NCBI GenBank assembly: GCA_009777435.1
Contig: WRLW01000070.1
Coordinates: 1 to 7,661, forward strand
Source of the DNA: Oscillospiraceae bacterium
GTDB taxonomy: Bacteria; Bacillota; Clostridia; Oscillospirales; UBA929
Length of the DNA: 7,661 bases
Direction: 5' to 3'
Each line of letters begins with the position of its first letter. Within the stretch, counting starts at the first letter, position 1. The notes beneath the pieces were generated by a model. The model did no database searches and was not told where the DNA came from. It saw nothing but the letters and a program-made list of their open reading frames with translations. Shown in pieces: positions 1 through 5,251 of this stretch. The translations under genes were made by a program, and so were the position numbers.

Positions 1-996
1 CATGCTCATATCCATTATAGCGTCAAGCACCGACAGCAGGCCGGTCAGGAACAGGTTCTCGACATGCACCGCCATCTGAAACGACGGGGCTATGTTTTCG
101 CAGAATTTGGCGCGCAGCAGCGAGATACGCGTCAGCTCCCCCGGCTTGTCGCGGCTCAGCATGTTGGTGACCGCCGTCCTTATCCAGCGCCGTATGTCAT
201 TCTGGCCGAGCATGGCGGCCGCGTGGCGGAGGCTGGTTATCTTGCTCATGCGCGCCGCAGACGAGTTGACCAAGCGCAAAAACTGAAGCGTCAGCGCGGT
301 ATCGCGCAGTATTATCTTCGAGAACTCATTGAAGTCGAAGTCCGCGCGGTTCACATACTCAAGCAACTGGATGTAATTGAACTGCAACGGCGACACATGC
401 TCGTTTCTGAGATGGGCCGGGTATTTGTAAAACTGGCCCTCCATCAGCTCGACGCCGAAAAACAGCGCCCTGTCAAACTCATTTATTGACTCGATATTTA
501 TCGCGATCACGGTTGTGGAAAGCTCGCGCGACCTGACATAACGTATTATCGGCATCAGTATATCGCTTTTATGGTCGCAGAACACATAATCCGTATAGGG
601 CATAAAAGCCTCAAGCTCCATAATATTATAGACATTATAAAACGCGAGCTTAAAGCCCTGCTCCTTGAAATGCCTGATACGGCGCAGGTTTGAGTCCGAA
701 AGGCCGTTTGACTTGTCCAGTGTCAGCGCGATCATAGCGCGGTCAACCTTGCACTCGTATTCCAGCGCGACGGCGAGCTGGACGTCCGTCACCGGCACAA
801 AAACCATCTTGTTGTATGTCAGAGCCTCAAGCCCGACCTTGTTTATGAAGTCGAAAAACGGCAGCGCGGTCACGCCGGAGAATACCTTGCCTTCTTCCAG
901 CAGCGCGTTGCCTATCCTGTAAGAGAAGCGATAACCGATGACTTCCCTCGATTTGCTGAATATCGGTATCGGGACAAGCATGATCTCATTCAACAC
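1..996 (-). CDS. YuxH-like degenerate EAL domain plus HDOD domain protein (C-terminus cut by window edge)
   Basis: Minus-strand reading frame, open to the window edge, 332 codons visible. Residues about 1-193 resemble the EAL fold of YuxH-type proteins: GYRFSYRIGN near residue 20 stands where these proteins have a GYELLFR-like motif, and EGQFYKYP (186-193) is the family's QGYxxxxP end motif. The catalytic signature is gone: the EAL glutamate region reads IALTLDK (89-95), and the metal-binding DDF segment reads FYNV (119-122). Cyclic-di-GMP hydrolysis is therefore unlikely. Residues about 200-332 form an HDOD domain (NSSAARMSKITSLRHA from 243, MLGQNDIRRWI at 262-272, GLLSVLDAIMDM near 319), a non-enzymatic HD-like fold used in signalling. 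The family is usually near 400 residues, so some 70-80 are probably missing. The start is a GTG placed 8 bases after AGGAGG; the adjacent TTG is possible. It lies 27 bases after the alcohol dehydrogenase, probably on the same transcript. The role is probably a regulatory scaffold; its ligand is unknown. Confidence 0.85.
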   Translation of the reverse strand, partial: MLNEIMLVPIPIFSKSREVIGYRFSYRIGNALLEEGKVFSGVTALPFFDFINKVGLEALTYNKMVFVPVTDVQLAVALEYECKVDRAMIALTLDKSNGLSDSNLRRIRHFKEQGFKLAFYNVYNIMELEAFMPYTDYVFCDHKSDILMPIIRYVRSRELSTTVIAINIESINEFDRALFFGVELMEGQFYKYPAHLRNEHVSPLQFNYIQLLEYVNRADFDFNEFSKIILRDTALTLQFLRLVNSSAARMSKITSLRHAAAMLGQNDIRRWIRTAVTNMLSRDKPGELTRISLLRAKFCENIAPSFQMAVHVENLFLTGLLSVLDAIMDMSM

Positions 997-1003
997 AGCG
1001 CAT

Positions 1004-1011
1004 ACCTCCTC
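1004..1011 (-). promoter_or_regulatory. Strong Shine-Dalgarno that fixes a GTG start for the EAL-HDOD gene
   Basis: On the minus strand the bases read GAGGAGGT, an almost perfect anti-16S match. The nearest ATG just downstream opens a five-codon frame only (MRCVE then stop). The GTG at 996-994, in frame with the long EAL-HDOD frame, lies 8 bases from AGGAGG, which is optimal. The next codon is TTG and could serve instead, changing the product by one residue. Confidence 0.7.
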
Positions 1012-1023
1012 GTATCGGCCCGG

Positions 1024-2178
1024 TTACAGCGCGGCCTTGTATATCGCCAGCACATCATCCCGTCCCAGCTTGCGCAGACCGCCTATAGTTCCCGCGCCCC
1101 CGTCCGGCGCCTGCGTGCATTTACGCGCCATCTCGTCCAAAACGCCGCCGTCCAGACCCAGCTCCGTGATGGACGAGGGCAGACCCATAGCGCGGTAGAA
1201 GCGGCGCAGCTTTTCGATAGCCCGCGTTATATCTCCCACGCCCATAACATTACAGGCAAAACGCGAAAACATGTCCGTATTGGCCGAACGGACGTAATCC
1301 ATCCACGCGGGCGTTATAACGGCCAAGCCCGCGCCGTGCGCGATGCCGGGATCCACCGCGCTCAGCTCATGCTCCATATCGTGACACGCCCAGTCCTGTT
1401 CGCGTCCCACGCCCAGAAAGCCGTTGTGACAAAACGAACCGGCCAGCGACACCTCGGCCCACGCGTCGTAATCCTCGGGATTTTCAAGCAGTCTCGGGCC
1501 ATTGCCCATGATGGTGCGCAGCGTACTTTCACACAGGCCGTCTATCAGCTCGGTGTGCGTGGTATTGGTAAAATAACGCTCCATGATATGGCTCATCATG
1601 TCGCTCACGCCATTCGCGATCTGGCAGGGCGGCAATGTGAAAAACAGCTCGGGGTTAATCACGCTGACGACGGGCCGCAGTTTTTGGCTTGAATAGCCCA
1701 GCTTTCGGTCTTGGTGCGAGATAACCGTATCCGGGCTTTGCTCGCTGCCCGCCGCCGGTATGGTCAGCACCGTGGCTATGGGCAGTGCGCCCGATATCGG
1801 GCCGCCGTCCGTGAAATATTTCCACACATCGCCGTTTTCGGGCACAGCCCCAATGGCTATGCCTTTAGCGGAATCTATGACGCTGCCGCCGCCCACGGCG
1901 AGTATCAGCCCGACGCCATGCTCGCGGCAAAGCCGCGCGCCCTCGTTTACCAAACCGAGCTCGGGGTTGGCGCGCACGCCGCCAAGCTCGATATATTCAA
2001 TTCCCGCCGCCTCTATCGAGGAGATTATGTCGCCGTATGTGGAGCAACGCTTTATACTGCCGCCGCCGTAGTGCAGCAGCACCCGCCCGGCAAACGGCTT
2101 TATCAGCTCGCCTATCCGCTTGTGGCGGCCGCGTCCGAAAACCAATCTCACAGGGTTTTGAAAATCAAAATCAAACAT
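1024..2178 (-). CDS. Iron-dependent alcohol/aldehyde dehydrogenase, BdhA/YqhD family
   Basis: A 384-residue cytoplasmic oxidoreductase that aligns end to end, from memory, with E. coli YqhD (387 residues) and clostridial butanol dehydrogenases. It probably reduces aldehydes to alcohols with NAD(P)H, disposing of reducing equivalents in fermentation; substrate and cofactor preference cannot be read from the sequence. The N-terminal nucleotide-binding half has YGGGSIKR (GGGS at 38-41), AVGGGSVIDSAK (94-105) and TIPAAGSE (139-146). The C-terminal metal domain supplies the expected ligands: D193 and H197 in GVSDMMSH, H266 in WACHDMEHE and H281 in GIAHGAG. All are present, so it should be active. 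The ATG has AGAGAGGG about 11 bases upstream, slightly far but the only sensible site. It has its own promoter candidates upstream and is followed 27 bases later by the EAL-HDOD gene. The family is certain; the symbol bdhA or yqhD is not. Confidence 0.95.
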   Translation of the reverse strand: MFDFDFQNPVRLVFGRGRHKRIGELIKPFAGRVLLHYGGGSIKRCSTYGDIISSIEAAGIEYIELGGVRANPELGLVNEGARLCREHGVGLILAVGGGSVIDSAKGIAIGAVPENGDVWKYFTDGGPISGALPIATVLTIPAAGSEQSPDTVISHQDRKLGYSSQKLRPVVSVINPELFFTLPPCQIANGVSDMMSHIMERYFTNTTHTELIDGLCESTLRTIMGNGPRLLENPEDYDAWAEVSLAGSFCHNGFLGVGREQDWACHDMEHELSAVDPGIAHGAGLAVITPAWMDYVRSANTDMFSRFACNVMGVGDITRAIEKLRRFYRAMGLPSSITELGLDGGVLDEMARKCTQAPDGGAGTIGGLRKLGRDDVLAIYKAAL

Positions 2179-2200
2179 CGCGCTTCAATCCCTCTCTAAA

Positions 2201-2229
2201 ATTATATCCTGTCCGCCTGAAAAAGTCCA
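2201..2229 (-). promoter_or_regulatory. Sigma-A-type promoter candidate for the alcohol dehydrogenase
   Basis: Read on the minus strand, TGGACT (2229-2224, 4 of 6 match to TTGACA), a spacer of exactly 17 bases, then a perfect TATAAT (2206-2201). A start about 7 bases downstream would give a 5' leader of only some 16 bases, just enough for the AGAGAGGG ribosome site. This is the best promoter match in the window by eye; it has not been tested experimentally. Confidence 0.55.
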
Positions 2230-2271
2230 GATATTCCCGGCGCTCGGTCAGCGCGAGCCACCGTATCCAAC

Positions 2272-2300
2272 AGTATAGCATAGCCGGAGCAAATTTTCCA
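2272..2300 (-). promoter_or_regulatory. Second, upstream promoter candidate for the alcohol dehydrogenase
   Basis: On the minus strand TGGAAA (2300-2295, 4 of 6), a 17-base spacer and TATACT (2277-2272, 5 of 6). It lies between the putative aro terminator and the stronger candidate at 2201-2229, and would give a leader of about 90 bases. It could be an alternative start, or chance in an AT-richer intergenic stretch. Confidence 0.3.
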
Positions 2301-2319
2301 TATTTTTCGCGAGGCGTCC

Positions 2320-2349
2320 AAAAATAAAGAAAAGCCGCCGCCGGGCGGC
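2320..2349 (-). terminator. Intrinsic terminator on the minus strand, probably the end of the aro transcript
   Basis: Reading leftward on the minus strand, six uninterrupted GC pairs (GCCGCC at 2349-2344 with GGCGGC at 2339-2334) enclose a four-base loop. They are followed directly by a T-rich tract, TTTTCTTTATTTTT (2333-2320, 12 T of 14). An alternative three-base-loop register of the same stem also exists. The tract is only on this strand, so it terminates leftward transcription. The nearest minus-strand gene upstream is tyrA, whose stop lies about 260 bases away, with the small plus-strand gene in between. It would insulate the alcohol dehydrogenase promoters from aro read-through. Confidence 0.7.
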
Positions 2350-2394
2350 GCATATAGTTAAGCATCGAGCCCTCCGCTTGAAAGAGGTGGCTTT

Positions 2395-2589
2395 ATGTCC
2401 GATCCAAACGCGCTTGCCGCTTCGGTCACCGCGCTGGCCATTACCATCGCCGACGGCAGAAGCCCGGACGAGATCGGCTTGCTCGGCGCGATATTCACCC
2501 AGCTCGGCGACACACTCACAACCATCTCGGTGCAAAAAAACATAAACGTCTCTAAAAGCGATGGCTCAAAACCGGACGAAGGAGCCTGA
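2395..2589 (+). CDS. Small conserved protein of unknown function, DUF6774-like
   Basis: A 64-residue protein, the only plus-strand gene here. The core, roughly residues 8-45, contains ALAITIADGRSPDEIGLL and AIFTQLGDTLTTISVQ. From memory this matches the short clostridial DUF6774 family, whose hallmark is an (I/V)FxQLGDTLxTIxxQ stretch; no function is known to me. It looks like a short helical hairpin. There is no signal peptide, convincing membrane segment, metal motif or Cys pair, so a soluble cytoplasmic protein is likely. The C-terminal 15 or so residues (KSDGSKPDEGA end) are polar and probably disordered. The ATG is supported by AGAGG 7 bases upstream (2383-2387) in AAAGAGGTGG. It converges on tyrA with 20 bases between stops and is divergent from the alcohol dehydrogenase. 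I see no convincing plus-strand promoter: TATAGT at 2353-2358 has no partner -35. Confidence 0.75.
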   Translation: MSDPNALAASVTALAITIADGRSPDEIGLLGAIFTQLGDTLTTISVQKNINVSKSDGSKPDEGA

Positions 2590-2609
2590 ATCCGCCGGCC
2601 CCTAAAGGC

Positions 2610-3458
2610 TCACAGCGTCTTTATCCTCCGCTTGTTCCGCGCGGCGCGGCTCAAAAACGAGTTCAAAAACACGCGGTCGTCTCGTGCCAGCGCGCTTTTC
2701 ACGTCCGTCAGAGCGGATATATACGCGTCGAGAAAGGGCTTTATGTTATCCGCGTTCTCGGTGAGCAGCTCCGTCCACAGCTCGGCGTCGATGTCGGCTA
2801 TCCGCGTACAGTCGCGGAACGCGCCCGCCGTGTGCGCCATTGTCATATCCGGCGGAAAATCGGCGCACAGCGCCGCCGCCGAAATGTGCATCAGGTCGCT
2901 GGTATACGCTATCAGCCTGTCGTGTTCGCCGGCGCGGTTTATCACAACGCGTCCCGCCCCCGCATACAAAGCCGCCTCTCTCAGCAGCTCGGCCGATTCG
3001 GGGCGGCACCTCTCCGACGGCGTGAGTATAAACCCCGCGCCGGCGAATATGCGCGGGTCGGCGTTGACAAAGCCGCCAACCTCCTTGCCCGCCATCGGAT
3101 GCGTCCCCACATAATCGGCGTGCGGCGGCATATGCCGCTCCGCAAACGCGAATATGTCGCGCTTTATACCGCAAATGTCGCTCACCACCGAGCCTTTCTT
3201 AAATATGGGAATACACATTCGCATATTCTCGATTATGGTGTGCGGGCTTGAGCAGAACAGCGTAAGCGAAGCGCCGTCCGCCGCTTCGCGCGGCGACGCG
3301 GCGGCGCGGTCTATCGCCCCGCGTTCCAGCGCGGCGGCCGCGACGCTCGCGTCAAGGTCGTAGCCGGTTATACGGCAGTCACGGAAGCCGCGCAGCGCGA
3401 ACGCCAAAGAGCCTCCCATAAGGCCGAGTCCGATAACCGAAATCTGAAAATCACTCAT
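2610..3458 (-). CDS. tyrA: Prephenate dehydrogenase
   Basis: A 282-residue cytoplasmic enzyme that oxidatively decarboxylates prephenate to 4-hydroxyphenylpyruvate, the tyrosine branch after chorismate. The N-terminal Rossmann fold starts at once with ISVIGLGLMGGS (GLGLMGGS at 10-17), and the acidic residues of GYDLD (32-36) suggest NAD rather than NADP. Prephenate-site motifs follow: GTHPMAGKE with H120, SDLMHIS with H191, and GAFRDCTRIA (212-221) in the helical dimerisation domain. The segment that usually reads like DxxSxK is DICGIK (94-99), so a commonly conserved serine is glycine here. There is no chorismate mutase domain and no C-terminal ACT domain, so tyrosine feedback through an ACT domain is absent and mutase activity must come from another gene. 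The ATG overlaps aroE by 8 bases, and AAAGGA sits 8 bases upstream inside aroE, which implies coupled translation. It is the last gene of the operon. Confidence 0.95.
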   Translation of the reverse strand: MSDFQISVIGLGLMGGSLAFALRGFRDCRITGYDLDASVAAAALERGAIDRAAASPREAADGASLTLFCSSPHTIIENMRMCIPIFKKGSVVSDICGIKRDIFAFAERHMPPHADYVGTHPMAGKEVGGFVNADPRIFAGAGFILTPSERCRPESAELLREAALYAGAGRVVINRAGEHDRLIAYTSDLMHISAAALCADFPPDMTMAHTAGAFRDCTRIADIDAELWTELLTENADNIKPFLDAYISALTDVKSALARDDRVFLNSFLSRAARNKRRIKTL

Positions 3459-4242
3459 ACAGCAATTCCTTTAGTATTTCATCCGTATTGTCAGGCATAA
3501 CGCCCGTGAAGTGCTTAAACGCCAGCGCGGCCTGCCACACCAGCATGGGCAGTCCGTTCATTACCGCAAAGCCTTTTGTCCGCGCCTCGCGCAGAAGCGA
3601 GGTCTGCTTCGGCACGTAAATCATATCATATACCGTCGCGCCGCCCTCAAGCCCGTCTAAAAACGACAAGTCCTCAAAATCGCTCCCAACGCCGTGCATA
3701 CCCAGCGGCGTGGCGTTTACCAGCAAATCGCGGCCCCGCGCGGCGGCCGGCAGCTCGTCCCATGATATATACTCTATACCGGCAAGCTCAAGCCCGTCCG
3801 CGCGCCGCGCGGCGATCGTGACCTTCACGCCGACGCGCGCCAGAGCGAGCGCCACGGACTTAGACGCGCCCCCGGCGCCCAGTATCAGCGCGGACGAAGG
3901 CTTGACGCCGCCCAAGCTGAGAACAAAGCCGTCGCCGTCCGTGTTTAAGCCGCGAAGTCTGTCTCCCTCGGCCACAACCGTATTTACAGCCGCGCAGCCG
4001 CGCGCGCGCGGGTCTATTTCGTCGAGCAGCGGCAGCACGCGCTCTTTATGCGGCATGGTCAGGTTGAAGCCGCCCATACGCAGCAGGCGCGCGGCGCCGA
4101 TAAACTCTTCCAGCCTTTCAGGCGCGATATCAAACGCCGCATATGTATACGGCAGCCCGTAACGCTCCGCAAAAGCGCTGTGGATGCGCGGCGACAGGCT
4201 GTGCGACACCGGATGTCCTATGATTGCCAGTAATACCGTCAT
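3451..4242 (-). CDS. aroE: Shikimate dehydrogenase
   Basis: A 263-residue cytoplasmic enzyme that reduces 3-dehydroshikimate to shikimate with NADPH. The substrate domain shows GHPVSHSLSPRIH (9-21, serines contacting the shikimate carboxylate), NLTMPHK with the catalytic lysine K66, N87 and NTDGDGF with the catalytic aspartate D102. The nucleotide domain follows with LGAGGASKS (121-129), NATPLGM (176-182) and YDMIYVPKQT (205-214); MLVWQAALAF (233-242) closes the active site with Q237. Length and every key residue fit AroE rather than the quinate-type paralogues. The usual NRxxx cofactor segment reads AARRADG (145-150 region), which lacks the asparagine but keeps basic residues suited to NADP. 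Its ATG overlaps the preceding aroK-aroQ stop in an ATGA junction, with AAGAGG 5 bases upstream. Its end overlaps tyrA. Confidence 0.95.
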   Translation of the reverse strand: MTVLLAIIGHPVSHSLSPRIHSAFAERYGLPYTYAAFDIAPERLEEFIGAARLLRMGGFNLTMPHKERVLPLLDEIDPRARGCAAVNTVVAEGDRLRGLNTDGDGFVLSLGGVKPSSALILGAGGASKSVALALARVGVKVTIAARRADGLELAGIEYISWDELPAAARGRDLLVNATPLGMHGVGSDFEDLSFLDGLEGGATVYDMIYVPKQTSLLREARTKGFAVMNGLPMLVWQAALAFKHFTGVMPDNTDEILKELLYE

Positions 4243-5222
4243 ACGTCCCTCTTTATAAAGTAGTCCATCGCCGCGACATACCCGTAGAAGCCCAAGCCGC
4301 TTATCTGGCCGATACAGGCCGGCGCGGTCACGGATCTGTTTCGGAATTCCTCGCGCGCCGAAATATTGGATATATGCACCTCAACCGCGTCTATCGGCAC
4401 GGCTTTTAGGGCGTCGTGAACGGCGTAGCTGTAATGCGTGAGCGCGCCGGGGTTTATTATAAGTCCGTCGTAACGCCCGGCGGCGCCCTGTATGGCGTCG
4501 ATCAGATCCCCCTCGCCGTTGTACTGCACCACGTCCGCGCCGATATTGTTCTCGCTCGCGTGCGCCGCGATTAGTCCGGTAAGCTCACTGTAGCTCCCGT
4601 GCCCGTACACGTCCGGCTCGCGCGTGCCGAGCAGGTTCAAATTAGGGCCGTTGACGACAAGCAGCTTCATCAAACACCTCTCCTTTGTATACGCGGCTGC
4701 CGCGCCGCGCCTTAGTTCATTCAATGCCTTTTGCACCGCGTCTTGTATACCCGCGCCGTTGTTCAGCGTAATATCGGCCAGCGACTCATATATGCCTCGG
4801 CGGCTCTCGTACAGCTCATAGAGCTTGCCCGGCTCGCTGAGAAGCGGCCTTGTGCCCGGTTCAAGCGTCTTGAGTATTTCCTCCACAGGACGGGTTACAT
4901 ACACGACCGTCGCGCCGCGTCCGATAAGCTCGGCGTTTTTCAGCACAGCGCCGCCGCCCGCGGCAATCACGACGCCGCTCAGGCCCGTCAGCCGCTCAAG
5001 GCAGCGCGTTTCGGCCTCGCGGAAATACGGTTCGCCCTTAGCCGCGAATATTTCGGATACGCTCATGCCCTCGGACGCCTCTATTTCACGGTCGGCATCA
5101 TGCCACGGCATACCCAGAGCGCGCGCCGCTTCCTGGGATATCACGGTTTTGCCGCTTCCGGGAAGCCCGATGAATATAATATTCCCAACGCGCGGCTTAT
5201 CGCGCTTTTCCCGACAATCCAT
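4239..5222 (-). CDS. Shikimate kinase - type II 3-dehydroquinate dehydratase in-frame fusion (AroK-AroQ)
   Basis: A single 327-codon frame joins two shikimate-pathway enzymes. Residues about 13-170 are shikimate kinase: Walker A GLPGSGKT (19-26), substrate aspartates DADREIE (42-48), GEPYFREAE with R68, the GGG loop (89-91), the lid GTRPLL with R125, and ADITL near the end. Residues 185-327 are a full-length (143-residue) type II dehydroquinase: NGPNLNLLGTRE (191-202, catalytic R201), Y206, the SN motif and H283 in EVHISNIS, and VTAPACIGQISG (298-309). The kinase phosphorylates shikimate; the dehydratase makes 3-dehydroshikimate. The linker, residues 171-184 (RRGAAAAYTKERCL), has no family match and is encoded partly by a ribosome binding site, so separate AroQ could also be made from M185. 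No catalytic residue is missing. The ATG at 5222 has AGAGG with about 7-base spacing, and 12 residues precede the usual kinase start. The stop overlaps aroE (ATGA). Confidence 0.92.
   Translation of the reverse strand: MDCREKRDKPRVGNIIFIGLPGSGKTVISQEAARALGMPWHDADREIEASEGMSVSEIFAAKGEPYFREAETRCLERLTGLSGVVIAAGGGAVLKNAELIGRGATVVYVTRPVEEILKTLEPGTRPLLSEPGKLYELYESRRGIYESLADITLNNGAGIQDAVQKALNELRRGAAAAYTKERCLMKLLVVNGPNLNLLGTREPDVYGHGSYSELTGLIAAHASENNIGADVVQYNGEGDLIDAIQGAAGRYDGLIINPGALTHYSYAVHDALKAVPIDAVEVHISNISAREEFRNRSVTAPACIGQISGLGFYGYVAAMDYFIKRDV
4668..4685 (-). promoter_or_regulatory. aroQ: Internal ribosome binding site and ATG at the AroQ start within the fusion
   Basis: On the minus strand AAGGAGAGG (4685-4677) lies 6 bases before ATG (4670-4668). 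This ATG begins MKLLVVNGPNLNLLGTRE, the normal N-terminus of a free-standing type II dehydroquinase. The ribosome site is better than several other sites in the operon, so a separate 143-residue AroQ is likely made with, or instead of, the fusion. The local bases TTGATGAAG also contain a TGATG stop-start overlap in another frame, as is usual where two genes abut. Confidence 0.65.
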
Positions 5223-5251
5223 ACCTTCCCCTCTCCCGGCGCCGCCGCGTT

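Noticed and set aside
2353..2358. TATAGT as a -10 for the small plus-strand gene
   Set aside because: No acceptable -35 at 16-18 bases (that region is the terminator stem) and no extended -10 TG. The true promoter was not identified.
2532..2540. A AAA AAC slippery heptamer in the correct frame inside the small gene, a possible -1 frameshift site
   Set aside because: The -1 frame stops after about four codons, and I see no stimulatory hairpin or upstream Shine-Dalgarno at the right distance. Chance is the likelier explanation.
2248..2543. Two minus-strand frames covering the small plus-strand gene and its upstream region
   Set aside because: No credible start sites or domains. They run through the terminator hairpin and antisense to the better supported DUF6774-like gene.
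2582..2611. Inverted repeat GAGCCT...AGGCTC between the convergent stops, a possible bidirectional terminator
   Set aside because: Only six pairs around an 18-base loop, and neither side has a real T tract. It may still contribute, but it is much weaker than the hairpin at 2320-2349.
3999..4010. Twelve-base alternating CG run within aroE, a possible phase-variable repeat or Z-DNA site
   Set aside because: Too short to suggest slippage control in DNA of this base composition. It encodes an ordinary Arg-Ala-Arg stretch.
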